Origin: Myxococcales bacterium
Lineage (GTDB): Bacteria; Lernaellota; Lernaellaia; Lernaellales; Lernaellaceae
DNA: 63,835 nucleotides
Assembly (NCBI GenBank): GCA_012517325.1
Contig: JAAYVF010000036.1
Coordinates: 1 to 63,835 of the forward strand
Direction: 5' to 3'
In this document: positions 16,367 through 25,037 of the stretch, one piece after another
Position numbering within the stretch: position 1 is the first letter of the stretch
Layout of the letters: the number at the start of each line of letters is the position of its first letter
The notes under the pieces: generated by a model
What the model was told of the DNA's origin: nothing
Seen by the model: the letters and a program-made list of their open reading frames with translations, nothing else
Databases searched by the model: none
Translations under genes and position numbers: made by a program

Positions 16367-17804
16367 GGCCGGACTCCCGTGGGAAAAGGTTGACGAACAG
16401 GTTGTGCCGATTGAGCTGATTCGTTCCCTCGTAAATCTGCGTGAGCTTGGCGTCACGGTAGATTTTTTCCAATTCGTGACGGTGCAGCGACGCTTCCAGG
16501 CCGACGATCTGCAGCGCCTCGTAGGCGACCGCCATCGCGGTGTCGCTGCCGGCGATTTTGCCGCCGGAAGAGTATTGCTGAATCTGGCGCTGATCGTTCG
16601 GATCGAGCTGTTCGTCCAGCAGCCGCTGAGTGGTGTCGAGCATGAATTTCGAGCGCAGGGCGTGCGTGAACAGCGATTGGCGGCGCACCGCCGAAGGCGC
16701 CAGGTCGAGCAGGCGCGCGGCGGGCTCTTTCATCAATTTGGGCACGCCGGTGAAATCGAAGCTCATCGTGCCGTCGAGGTACTGTTGCCGCGCCGCGTGA
16801 ATCCGGCGCGCCATTTCGGCGAGCTTGATCCGCACCCATTGCTGGTCGAACAGCCGGCGCCCGCCGGTCTTTTTACGCACGGCGTAATCGACGACGCGCT
16901 CAAACGCGCCCCGCGCGATGCCCGTCGCGATGGCGCCCACCGGCCCGCGCGATGCGCCCAGCACGATTTCCACGCCGCGCATGCCGTCGCCTTCGCGGCC
17001 GATCAGGTTGGCGCGCGGCACGAAACAATCCTCGAAAACCAGTTCCGCCGCGGGGCAGGCTTTCATGCCCATTTTTTCCTCGACCCGGCCGATGCTGAAA
17101 CCCTGGTCGCCCGCGCGCACCAGAAAGGCGGTCATCGTTTCCAGCGGCTTCGCGCGATCGAGCGGCGCGATGACCGTCGAATAGCGAGCCACCGAACCGT
17201 TGCTGATAAAGACCTTGCGGCCGTTGAGCCGGTAACCGCCGGCGACGGGTTTGGCCTCGGTCATCAGCTTCGCGGTGCGCAGGTAACCGGTGTCCTCGAC
17301 GTCGGAACCGGCCAGCGGTTCGGTGATCGCCGCGGCGAAAATCAGCGGCTCGCCGCGTTTTTCGGCGGCGGCGACCTCGGCCAGCGAACGGTCAACGTGA
17401 TAAAAATCGAGGCCCAGCAAGATGCCCGAAATGCCCAGCCCGTGCGCCCCGAAGATGTTGGCCACGCCGGCGCAGGCCGCGCACAATTCCTCGAGCACGA
17501 CGGCGGTGACGGTGGTGAAGCCGCCCGCGCCGCCGGCCGCCCGCGGAATCGCCATCGACAAAAAGCCGAAGGGCATCGCTTGCCGGATCAAATCCCAATC
17601 GAAATAGCGTGGATCGCGGCGGCATTTGGCGTCGATTTCCAGCGCCTTGGGCCGGATGAAACGGTCGCCGTATTCGCGCGCCTTGGCCTGCCACTCCTCC
17701 AACTCGCGCACGTAGTCCGGCGCGTGCTCGGCGAGCACCTTCAGCCGGGGGGCCATTTCGCGCAGGCCGCGCCGGTTGATTTCGACGTCGAGAAAATCGC
17801 TCAT
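16356..17804 (-). CDS. Acyl-CoA dehydrogenase (catalytic subunit)
   Basis: This enzyme is 482 residues from the ATG at 17804, preceded by GGGAG. It contains the FAD/substrate block AAITEPLAGSDVEDTGY, GYRLNGRKVFISNG, the helical QIVGLEASLHRHELEKIYRD region, and IYEGTNQLNRHNLF with the catalytic Glu as in medium-chain dehydrogenases. It is longer than the usual 380-400 residues, with about 60 extra at the N-terminus and a longer C-terminal helical section. It oxidises an acyl-CoA at the alpha-beta bond and passes electrons to ETF. Its stop overlaps the start of the degenerate paralogue, which suggests one complex. Confidence 0.88.
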   Translation of the reverse strand: MSDFLDVEINRRGLREMAPRLKVLAEHAPDYVRELEEWQAKAREYGDRFIRPKALEIDAKCRRDPRYFDWDLIRQAMPFGFLSMAIPRAAGGAGGFTTVTAVVLEELCAACAGVANIFGAHGLGISGILLGLDFYHVDRSLAEVAAAEKRGEPLIFAAAITEPLAGSDVEDTGYLRTAKLMTEAKPVAGGYRLNGRKVFISNGSVARYSTVIAPLDRAKPLETMTAFLVRAGDQGFSIGRVEEKMGMKACPAAELVFEDCFVPRANLIGREGDGMRGVEIVLGASRGPVGAIATGIARGAFERVVDYAVRKKTGGRRLFDQQWVRIKLAEMARRIHAARQQYLDGTMSFDFTGVPKLMKEPAARLLDLAPSAVRRQSLFTHALRSKFMLDTTQRLLDEQLDPNDQRQIQQYSSGGKIAGSDTAMAVAYEALQIVGLEASLHRHELEKIYRDAKLTQIYEGTNQLNRHNLFVNLFPRESGHVG

Positions 17805-17842
17805 GATCGCGTCTCCCGCGCCCGGTCGGGGCGCCACGGCGT

Positions 17843-18778
17843 TCAACGGAGACTTTCGAGATACTTTTTCAAGGCCGCCGCGCTGTTGTAGCGGGGTCGC
17901 CAGCCCAGCTTTTCGCGCGCCCGCCGGGCCGATACCAGGATCGCCGCCGTGACGCCGGTTTCCATCCATTCCAGCGCGGCGGGCGATTTCAAGCGCAAAG
18001 CACAAAGCAGCCTGACCAGGCCCGCGGCCAGCGGCCGGCCGACGTGCAGGACGCGCCGACCGAGGTACGAACCGAATTCGTCCGCGGTGCACGGGTCGCC
18101 GCCGGTCAGATTGAAGGCGTCGGAATGGTCATAATTCAGCGCCAGGTAGAACGCTTCGACGATATCCTCGTCCCAGCAAAGGTCGGTCTTCATCCGCCGG
18201 TCGAGGCAAATCAGAACCGGGCCGCCGTACAGCTTGCCGACCGAGTTGGCGACGCTCGGCCCGAGAAAAATCGACGGCCGGAACCGGATGATGATCAGCG
18301 CCGGATGTTCCCGTTGAAATTCGTCGAGGAAACGTTCGACCGCGCCCTTGCCGCGCGAGTAGTACCAGTTCGGATTCGGCCGCAACGGCGAATCCTCGGT
18401 CAGCGGCTCCGGGTTGTCCGCGTGGGCGCCGTAGGCGGCGACCGAGCTGGAGTAAACGATCTTGGGCACGCCGGCGGCGGCCGCGCCGCGAAAAACCCGT
18501 TCGCTGCCGCCGACGTTGATTTCGTCGATTTCGGCGGCGGGCATGTTCCGGCGCGGCTCGACGATGAAGGCGAGGTGATAAACGACATCGCAGCCCCGAA
18601 ACAATTCCGCGAAGGGCGCGGTGCGCACGTCCGCTTGCACGAAGGTCAGCTTCGGGGATGACGCGGCGGACGGCGCGAGGTCGAGGCCGAGAATGGAATC
18701 GATGGCCGTTTCCGCCGCAAGCCGTTTGACGAGCAATTGGCCCAGATAACCGGAGACGCCCGTAATCGCCACTTTCAT
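17843..18778 (-). CDS. NAD(P)-dependent epimerase/dehydratase (extended SDR)
   Basis: This protein is 311 residues from the ATG at 18778. The first residues MKVAITGVSGYLGQLL form the GxxGxxG site; VYSSSVAAYG supplies the catalytic Ser, and NWYYSRGKGAVERFL supplies Tyr and Lys in YxxxK. The C-terminal half varies, as in UDP-sugar epimerases and 3-beta-hydroxysteroid or ketone reductase relatives. The gene is first in the run that continues with two acyl-CoA dehydrogenase-type genes and the acetoacetate-decarboxylase-like gene, so a lipid or terpenoid alcohol/ketone substrate is more plausible than a nucleotide sugar. This is inference. Confidence 0.8.
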   Translation of the reverse strand: MKVAITGVSGYLGQLLVKRLAAETAIDSILGLDLAPSAASSPKLTFVQADVRTAPFAELFRGCDVVYHLAFIVEPRRNMPAAEIDEINVGGSERVFRGAAAAGVPKIVYSSSVAAYGAHADNPEPLTEDSPLRPNPNWYYSRGKGAVERFLDEFQREHPALIIIRFRPSIFLGPSVANSVGKLYGGPVLICLDRRMKTDLCWDEDIVEAFYLALNYDHSDAFNLTGGDPCTADEFGSYLGRRVLHVGRPLAAGLVRLLCALRLKSPAALEWMETGVTAAILVSARRAREKLGWRPRYNSAAALKKYLESLR

Positions 18779-19100
18779 CGCGGGCTCTCTTTCTTTCGGT
18801 TGCCGAGTGAATTCGATTGCGGTTAGAGAAATCATTCATCCCGGCGCAAATGCCTGAAACCGGCCGGTGAAAATGATCTTGGGTCAGCCTGCCAAAATCA
18901 CCTGGGGGTGTCAAGTTGAACACTCAAAAACGAGGTGGTTTGCGCGATGGCGGCGCGGTTAAATGCGCCAGATTGAAAGAAATCGAAGACCGGTGTTATT
19001 TTCAAACGGCAGACGATCGGCAAGTTGCCGTCGCCGGAAGGATTTCAAGCCGAGCGGCGGCCGACGGCAATCGCTTCGCCGGAAAGGACGAAAAGTCATC
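18779..19100. other. Divergent intergenic region before the radical SAM locus
   Basis: The 322 bases separate the SDR operon (minus) from the radical SAM gene at 19101 (plus). A 10-bp palindrome ACCGGCCGGT lies at 18859-18868. An 8-bp inverted repeat, TGCCGTCG at 19026-19033 and CGACGGCA at 19062-19069, could fold just ahead of the radical SAM start. I see no convincing promoter pair. A reading frame from 18916 runs into the radical SAM gene out of frame and looks like a shadow. Confidence 0.4.
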
Positions 19101-20114
19101 ATGGCCAACCGCCGATTGTCATTGGAATTTTATCTGGCGGCGCGGCGTTATCGTCGGCGCGGCGTCCGGCGGCCGTTTTTCGTCAGTTGGCGGATAACCG
19201 ACCGGTGCACGCGCCGATGCGAATATTGCGATCTGACCGCCGGACCGACGGCCGAACTGGAACCCGCCGAAGCCCGAAAGCTCTTGCGGGAAATGATTGC
19301 CGCGGGGACTCGCTGGGTGAATTGGACCGGTGGAGAGCCGCTCCTCCGGCCCGATTTGATCGCCCTGGCTCGTGAAGCCGCAGCCGCCAGCTTGGCGGTT
19401 TCGGTGAACACCAACGGCGATCTGCTGCCGGAAGTGGTGTCCGAGTTGCCCGCCGGTACGCGGATCGGGTTGAGTCTGGACGGGCCCGAGGCGGTGCAGG
19501 ATGCCATTCGCGGCCCGGGCAGCGCCGCCGCGACGTTTCGCGCCCTCGAAGCGGCTCGCGGCCGCGGACTGCCCGTTTCCTTGACCTGCATACTGACCGC
19601 GGCGAATTGCGATTCGCTGGATTATCCGCTGCGCATCGCGGCTGAACAGCGGTTGCCGATTTCCTTTCAGCCGGTAATCGCCTCGGCGTTGGGCTCGGAA
19701 CGTAGACATTCGCTGTCGCCAAGCCCTGAGCAGTTGACGGCGGCTTACGCGCGAATCGCCGCGGAGATACGGCGGGGCAATCGCTGGATCGAAAACTCAC
19801 TACAAAACCTGGAACATCTGTTCGGCCGTTCACCGGTCGGCGCCGCGCCGTGTGTCGGCGGCGCCCTGGCGGTCCGGATCACTCCGGACGGTTCGCTGAC
19901 GGCTTGCTGGGGAAGGCAGATCGACGGACCGGAACGGATCGCCTACGGACCGATTTCCTTCGCGGACGCCTTTTCCCGGCTGCGGCCCCAGGATTGTTCG
20001 CGCTGCTGGTGTTCGGGCATCGTGGAGGCGAACCTGGTGGCTCGCGATTCCGTTCCCCGGATATTCGCCCGCGCTTTCCATGAGCTGGCAAGGTCGGTGC
20101 CGTGGAAACGCTGA
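19101..20114 (+). CDS. Radical SAM protein, SPASM-like C-terminus (rSAM-1)
   Basis: This protein is 337 residues from the ATG at 19101; the longer frame from 18963 is Arg-rich and atypical. Cys36, Cys40 and Cys43 in CTRRCEYC bind the radical SAM [4Fe-4S] cluster. NWTGGEPLLRPD is the SAM-binding GGE motif, and SVNTNGDLL and LSLDGP follow as in the SPASM/twitch class. The C-terminal part has a Cys set (APC, ACWG, CSRCWC) suited to an auxiliary cluster. The substrate is unknown. The next gene starts inside its end (13-base overlap), so it is translationally coupled to the membrane protein. Confidence 0.88.
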   Translation: MANRRLSLEFYLAARRYRRRGVRRPFFVSWRITDRCTRRCEYCDLTAGPTAELEPAEARKLLREMIAAGTRWVNWTGGEPLLRPDLIALAREAAAASLAVSVNTNGDLLPEVVSELPAGTRIGLSLDGPEAVQDAIRGPGSAAATFRALEAARGRGLPVSLTCILTAANCDSLDYPLRIAAEQRLPISFQPVIASALGSERRHSLSPSPEQLTAAYARIAAEIRRGNRWIENSLQNLEHLFGRSPVGAAPCVGGALAVRITPDGSLTACWGRQIDGPERIAYGPISFADAFSRLRPQDCSRCWCSGIVEANLVARDSVPRIFARAFHELARSVPWKR

Positions 20115-21031
20115 AACGTTATAGTATGCCGATCCGTCTGGCGGTGCTGTTCGCCTTGCTCGTCTATCTCGTTTTGGCGTCTCGCGACACCTGGAACCAG
20201 ATTTCCTGGGAATTCTTCCGCCGGTCGCCGCTGTTGGCCATGAGCCTGGTCGCCATTGTCTGCAATGCGGTATTCCCGGCCTGGAAGTATCACTGGCTGT
20301 ATCACCGTTGCGGCGCGCCGATCACCTATCGAACCGCCTTGATTCTGGAACTGACGACCGCGAGCCTGTCCCTGCTGATGCCGGGCAAAACCGAAAACAT
20401 GGTCCGGGCGGCGGTTTTAAAAAGTCGCTTCGGAATGTCCTGGCGGCATGGTTTATGGGTGACCGTTTATCATCTTTACACCACCCTCATTGCTTTGCTG
20501 GCCACCCTGTCGGTATGGGCGGGCGTGATGAGGGTTTACTCGCCGGCGGCAAGCCTCGCCTTGGCCGTGGCGATCCTGATTTGCAGTTGGATTCCGATTT
20601 GGCTCGGGCGGCGGGTATCGTGGGCCGGCCTGGATCTGTTCGCGCGGTTTCGGGCCGGTGATCACGCGATTGCCATTTTATTTTCGTTCGTATTGATCGC
20701 CTCAATGCCGCTATTCATTCTGTTGGTCTTCGCCGCGCAGGGGATCGAAGCGGCGCCGGCGGATGTCGTCTTTCGGTCGCTTCTTCTGGATTTTCTCTCG
20801 CAACTGCCCGTCTCCATCGGCGGGATCGGCGTCAGGGAATCCGGCACGCTGTGGCTGTTCCGCAATCTGGCGCCGGCGTCGGTGTTGGTGGCGACCGGTT
20901 TTCTGACGACACTGTTCGAGAAACTGTTCATCGCCGTTCTGGGGCTGCCTTTCGTCATGGGCGTTTTGCGAATCGCCAAGACCGAAAAACAGCTGGATTC
21001 GGCTCGGGACGAACGCCCGGTTTCAGCCTGA
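20102..21031 (+). CDS. Lysylphosphatidylglycerol-synthase-TM-like (UPF0104) membrane protein
   Basis: This protein is 309 residues from a GTG at 20102, with AAGG eight bases upstream. An ATG at 20126 is possible and would trim eight residues. It has about seven to eight hydrophobic helices and the family motif PVSIGGIGVRESG near residue 240, as in the flippase-like domain of MprF and in stand-alone UPF0104 proteins. No synthase domain is attached. It may flip or guard a lipid-linked product made by the neighbouring enzymes. The frame overlaps rSAM-1 by 13 bases. The DegT-like gene follows after a gap of 166 bases if the GTG start there is right. Confidence 0.8.
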   Translation: METLKRYSMPIRLAVLFALLVYLVLASRDTWNQISWEFFRRSPLLAMSLVAIVCNAVFPAWKYHWLYHRCGAPITYRTALILELTTASLSLLMPGKTENMVRAAVLKSRFGMSWRHGLWVTVYHLYTTLIALLATLSVWAGVMRVYSPAASLALAVAILICSWIPIWLGRRVSWAGLDLFARFRAGDHAIAILFSFVLIASMPLFILLVFAAQGIEAAPADVVFRSLLLDFLSQLPVSIGGIGVRESGTLWLFRNLAPASVLVATGFLTTLFEKLFIAVLGLPFVMGVLRIAKTEKQLDSARDERPVSA

Positions 21032-21186
21032 AAAGTTGACCCACCCGATCGAATGCTCTACGCTGGCCGAATCCGGCCGAATCCTTCGCCGGCGGGTAGG
21101 AGCGGAGCCACGGTATTTTGATGCGAAAAGGCAATCGCCGAACCCAATCCCGACGCGGTCGGCGCGCCGTTGGCGCGAGGCCCGAC

Positions 21187-21190
21187 GGAG
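21187..21190 (+). promoter_or_regulatory. Shine-Dalgarno site supporting a GTG start for the DegT-like gene
   Basis: GGAG seven bases before GTG at 21198. The longest frame starts at a TTG (21036) five bases after the previous stop, but its first 54 codons are Arg/Pro-rich and do not look like a DegT N-terminus. Confidence 0.5.
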
Positions 21191-21197
21191 CGCGCGG

Positions 21198-22421
21198 GTG
21201 ATCCGGCTTTATCCCAATGAGGAGATTCTCGCCCAGCCGCGCGGGGAGGAATCGCCTGACGCGCCGATCGACCCTCGCCAGGCGATGGATCGATTGGCGG
21301 AGGCCGTGGCCCGGCTATTCGGTTTGAAGCGGGGATTCTGCGCCGCTTCCGGGCGCGCGGCTTTGGCGGCGATCCTGTCGGGACTGAATTTGCAACCGGG
21401 CGCTCGCGTCGTGCTGTCGGCTTACAATTTCTACGGATTGGCGGAGGTGATCGAGCGGCTGGGACTGGCGCCCGTTTATGTCGATCCGGACCCCGTCGCG
21501 GCTCGGCTGGACCCGGTCCGCACGGTCACCGGCGAGGCGGACGCCGCCGTCATCCTCGTGACCCATTTGTTCGGCGTCGTTAACGACGCTGCACGGATCC
21601 GCGAGCTGGCCGGCGATCGCGCGATCCTCGTCGAGGATTGCTGCCATATCCTGCCGTCTGCCGGGAACGGCGGCGCGAAAGTCGGCACGTCCGGCCGGGC
21701 GGCGTTCATCTCCTTTGATCGCTTGAAATTGCTCAATGCGATCTCCGGCGGGATGGCCTTGACCGGCGACGACCAACTGGCCGCGGCCCTGGCCGGGAAC
21801 CGGCAACCGTCGCTGCGGGACAGCCGATCGATGATCGCCGACCGCCTGCTTTACGAAATCGAACGCCTCGTGCGGCGGCCGGAACTTTACGCGATCGCCG
21901 GTCGGTTGTTGGCGAATCAACGCCTGATGGATCGCGTGCGCCGCCAATTCCGCCGCGCCAGGCGCGATCGGCAGGCGCTGCAGGCGGGCCTTCATCCGCT
22001 GCTGGGCGACCTCGGCCTGCGGCAACTGGCGGTTCTGGCGGAACGGCAGCGGCAGCGTCAGGCGTTGATCGCGTTTTACCTGGAACGATTGACCGCGAAA
22101 GCGGTCGATGAGCCCGGCCGGGCTTACGCGCGGGCGCTGGGCGATGCCTTTGCCGGCACGGCTTACGGGTTGATCGTGACTGTCGATCGCCCGGCGGAAT
22201 TTCAACGCCGGGCGCGGCAATGGGGTTTTGAAGTGCTGATCGGCGATCGCGTCGCGAGCTTTTTGCCACCGGGCTCCGGCGATGATTTTCCGCGCGCCCG
22301 GCACCTGGCGGCCCATGCCGTCAAATTGCCGGTGCTGATCGATGCCGATCCGCGACGGCTGGCCGATTTCGTGGAGCGGAGCACCGACCTGGCCGCCGCT
22401 CGGCTGGCGCCGATGGAATAG
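21198..22421 (+). CDS. DegT/DnrJ/EryC1/StrS-type PLP-dependent enzyme
   Basis: This enzyme is 407 residues from the GTG at 21198, giving VIRLYPNEEIL, a normal N-terminus for the family. FCAASGRAALAAIL is the substrate/PLP phosphate region, LVTHLFGVV and ILVEDCCHILPS hold the Asp that pairs with the pyridine ring, and FISFDRLKLLNAISGG holds the Schiff-base Lys. The family normally aminates keto-sugars attached to nucleotides. Here there is no nucleotide-sugar gene nearby, and the partners are two radical SAM proteins, so another substrate is possible. The radical SAM gene rSAM-2 follows after three bases. If the TTG at 21036 is used the protein gains 54 residues. Confidence 0.78.
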   Translation: MIRLYPNEEILAQPRGEESPDAPIDPRQAMDRLAEAVARLFGLKRGFCAASGRAALAAILSGLNLQPGARVVLSAYNFYGLAEVIERLGLAPVYVDPDPVAARLDPVRTVTGEADAAVILVTHLFGVVNDAARIRELAGDRAILVEDCCHILPSAGNGGAKVGTSGRAAFISFDRLKLLNAISGGMALTGDDQLAAALAGNRQPSLRDSRSMIADRLLYEIERLVRRPELYAIAGRLLANQRLMDRVRRQFRRARRDRQALQAGLHPLLGDLGLRQLAVLAERQRQRQALIAFYLERLTAKAVDEPGRAYARALGDAFAGTAYGLIVTVDRPAEFQRRARQWGFEVLIGDRVASFLPPGSGDDFPRARHLAAHAVKLPVLIDADPRRLADFVERSTDLAAARLAPME

Positions 22422-22424
22422 ACT

Positions 22425-23393
22425 ATGCAAACCAAGGCCCTGATCCGCACGGGACGCGCGCTGGCCGGCCGGGAGCCGTTTCCGCTGGCGTTGCGTTGTC
22501 GCCTGACCTACCGCTGTCAGGGTCGTTGCCGTTATTGCGCCTTGCCCTCGTTGAACGTTCCCGAGTTGGCCACCGACCAGTGGCTGGCCGTTTTTCGAGC
22601 GGCGGCCGCGGCCGGCGCCTGGCGCATCGCCTTTGACGGCGGCGAGCCGTTGCTGCGGTCCGACATCCGCGATCTGGCCGCCGCGGTGATCGACCTGGGG
22701 ATGACCCTGCACGTCAACAGCAACGGCCTGGAAGTGCCCCGGCACCTCGACTGGCTTTCACGGGTTTCCCTGGTGCAATTGAGCCTGGACGGCGACCGCG
22801 CCACTCACGAACTCTCGCGGCCGGGAATCCCTTATGACGCGGTGATCGACGCGGCGCGGCTGCTGACGTCCCGGCGGGTTCCGGTCCGCTTCATTTTCAC
22901 CATCACCGCGGCGACGGCTGAGGCCGTTCCGCGGGCTTTGCAAACGGCCGCGGAACTGCGCGTACCGATTCTCTTCCAGCCGGTTTTTCCGCTCCGGCTG
23001 TCGCGCGGCGCCGCGGCGGTCGATGACGAGCCGGAAAAACTCCGGCCGGCCATCGAGTACCTGTGGCGGGAAAAGCGCCGCTCCCGCTGGATCGCGAACT
23101 CGTCGGCCGCCCTGCGCTATTTGCGCGATTGGCCGCGAGTCCCGTTTCGGCGGTGTGCCGCCGGTTGGTTGTTCGCGGTGGTCGAGCCCGACGGCTCGCT
23201 CGTGCCGTGCGAACGAATCGACGGTGTCCCGCGCCTGCCCTGGAGCCCCGACCTGGATCTGTCCGCCGCGCTGCGCCGGCTGCAAGGCTATTCCTGCGCC
23301 GGTTGCGGTTTTTCGGGCGCTTATCGCCTGTCACGATTGTTATCGGTGCTGCCGCTACACGGTAAACCGGCGGACGACGAACCGGAGCGTTGA
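22425..23393 (+). CDS. Radical SAM protein with C-terminal Cys cluster (rSAM-2)
   Basis: This protein is 322 residues from the ATG at 22425, three bases after the DegT stop. Cys31, Cys35 and Cys38 in CQGRCRYC bind the SAM cluster; FDGGEPLLRSD is the SAM motif, followed by VNSNGL and LSLDGD. The C-terminal part contains CAAGWLFAVVEPDGSLVPC and CAGCG, the layout of a SPASM or twitch auxiliary-cluster domain. It is similar in plan to rSAM-1 (19101). The pair flanks the membrane protein and the DegT enzyme, so the four genes form one unit. It converges with the B12-type radical SAM gene nine bases away. Confidence 0.88.
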   Translation: MQTKALIRTGRALAGREPFPLALRCRLTYRCQGRCRYCALPSLNVPELATDQWLAVFRAAAAAGAWRIAFDGGEPLLRSDIRDLAAAVIDLGMTLHVNSNGLEVPRHLDWLSRVSLVQLSLDGDRATHELSRPGIPYDAVIDAARLLTSRRVPVRFIFTITAATAEAVPRALQTAAELRVPILFQPVFPLRLSRGAAAVDDEPEKLRPAIEYLWREKRRSRWIANSSAALRYLRDWPRVPFRRCAAGWLFAVVEPDGSLVPCERIDGVPRLPWSPDLDLSAALRRLQGYSCAGCGFSGAYRLSRLLSVLPLHGKPADDEPER

Positions 23394-23402
23394 GGGGAAT
23401 GC

Positions 23403-24893
23403 CTAATTATCGGCCGGCGCCGGCTTGACGTACTTGCGCAGTCGACGGTGCGGATTTTCCTGGTAGGCCTTGAAACGCGTATCCAGCACCGCGCGCTTGC
23501 TCTGCGCGAAGATCATCGAAAAAAGCGCCCGGGTTTTGCGTTTGAATTCCGTCCAGGTCCGGATGCCGAGCAGCGACCGCCAGAGGAAGCCGGGGCGGAC
23601 GTAGAAGCGCAGGTAGGCCAGCTTGGTCAGGCGGTTGATTTCGTCGTTGGTCAACGCCGTCCAAGGCCGCTCCAATTCGCGCTCCTCGACCTGGCCCAGG
23701 ATGTATTTCCGCCAGTAGTCGTCGCCGGTCCGGGCGAGCATATCCTGCCACATGGGCGAACCCGGCTTGGCGGTGAGCTTCGAAAACTGCGCGTAGTCGA
23801 GGTTGAGCCGGGTTGCGTAGTGGACGGTGCGTTTGATCGTTTCGGCGGTTTCGCCGGCGACACCGGTCAGGAAGAAACCGAGGGTTTTGATGCCGGCTTC
23901 CCGGGTGGCGCGGATCGCGTCTTCCACTTGGGTCAGGGTGATTCCCTTGTGCATTTCCGACAGCTTGTCCGGCGAGTCGCTTTCGATCCCGTAATAAATG
24001 CGCCGGCAACCGGATTCGCTCATCAGCTTCAGCAGTGGCCGGTCCACCGCGTCGACTCGCGAACGGCAGGCCCATTGAAGCCGCAGATCCCGGCGGAGCA
24101 TTTCCTCGCAGATCGTCGTCGTGCGCCGGCGATCGAACGTGAAGTTGTAGTCGAACAGGTCGATTTCGCGGACCCGGTACTCGCGCCGGCACTCTTCCAT
24201 TTCCGCCAGCACCTTTTCCGGCGAGCGGGCGTTGTAGGGCGTGTGCGACACCTCGCAGAACGTGCAGCCGCAGGGGCACCCCAGGCTCGTGACCATCACG
24301 GTGAAATTTTTTTGTTCGGTCGGAAACTCGGCGTAAAGATCGTTGGGCAGATCGCGGCGCAACGGATGGGGGAAGTCGTCGAACCGCACCGGCCGCGATT
24401 CGGTCATCCGGATTTCACCGCCTTCCTTCCAGACGAGCCCGGGCACGGTCTCGTACCGGCGGGCGCCGGCGAATTCCGTCAAAAACAGCGGCAGCGTTTC
24501 CAACGCCTGTTCGACGACGCCGAAGTCGATTTCCGGGTGGGCGATCGATTCCTTCGGGTAAACGCGCAGGTTGAACCCGCCGACGATCACCGGCACGTCG
24601 ACCCGCGCGCGGATGCCGCGTATCCACTCGCGGGTTTCGCCGAACATGTAGGTGGTCATCATGTAACCGATCAGGTCCGGCCGGAAGGCGTTCACCCGCC
24701 GCGCGGTTTCGGCGATGTCCAGTTCCAGCGTCCGCGCATCGATGAGCAGGGTTTCGTGACCGGCGCGCTCGGCGATCGCCGCGACCCAGGCCATGCTCAA
24801 GGGAGGGAAAAGCCCGAAAAATCGTTGCACCTTGGCAAGGTTTTCCTCGTGCAATTTGTAGCGAAAGGGCGGGAAAATCAGGGCCAGGCGCAT
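23403..24893 (-). CDS. B12-binding-domain radical SAM protein
   Basis: This protein is 496 residues from the ATG at 24893. The N-terminal domain has the Rossmann-like pattern of cobalamin-binding radical SAM enzymes (MRLALIFPPF, LLIDARTLELD, VIVGGFNLRVYP), but I do not see the DxHxxG His ligand, as in many BchE-like relatives. The SAM cluster is Cys206, Cys210 and Cys213. IYYGIESDSPDKL and FFLTGVAGETAETI are standard later motifs. Members methylate unactivated carbons or rearrange rings. A 144-base gap separates it from the GT-C protein on the same strand. Confidence 0.85.
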   Translation of the reverse strand: MRLALIFPPFRYKLHEENLAKVQRFFGLFPPLSMAWVAAIAERAGHETLLIDARTLELDIAETARRVNAFRPDLIGYMMTTYMFGETREWIRGIRARVDVPVIVGGFNLRVYPKESIAHPEIDFGVVEQALETLPLFLTEFAGARRYETVPGLVWKEGGEIRMTESRPVRFDDFPHPLRRDLPNDLYAEFPTEQKNFTVMVTSLGCPCGCTFCEVSHTPYNARSPEKVLAEMEECRREYRVREIDLFDYNFTFDRRRTTTICEEMLRRDLRLQWACRSRVDAVDRPLLKLMSESGCRRIYYGIESDSPDKLSEMHKGITLTQVEDAIRATREAGIKTLGFFLTGVAGETAETIKRTVHYATRLNLDYAQFSKLTAKPGSPMWQDMLARTGDDYWRKYILGQVEERELERPWTALTNDEINRLTKLAYLRFYVRPGFLWRSLLGIRTWTEFKRKTRALFSMIFAQSKRAVLDTRFKAYQENPHRRLRKYVKPAPADN

Positions 24894-25018
24894 CGATTTG
24901 TGCTCATCTGAAAACGCGGGAGGGGCAATTCCGTTCCGAATTTCGCCAGCGGGAGATCCGTCACGATCGAGCCTTCCCGGGAACGTAGTTTTTCTTCCGG
25001 TCACGACTTCGCGCCGAG

Positions 25019-25024
25019 ATTATA
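25019..25024 (-). promoter_or_regulatory. Possible -10 element upstream of the B12-type radical SAM gene
   Basis: TATAAT on the minus strand (palindromic ATTATAAT core at 25019-25026), about 126 bases before the start at 24893. I do not see a good -35 box at the usual distance, so this is a weak call. Confidence 0.25.
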
Positions 25025-25037
25025 ATTTCCGGGGTGG

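Noticed and set aside
18916-19197. Possible precursor peptide for rSAM-1
   Set aside because: The frame begins at TTG without a ribosome site and overlaps the radical SAM gene out of frame; no leader/core pattern is visible.
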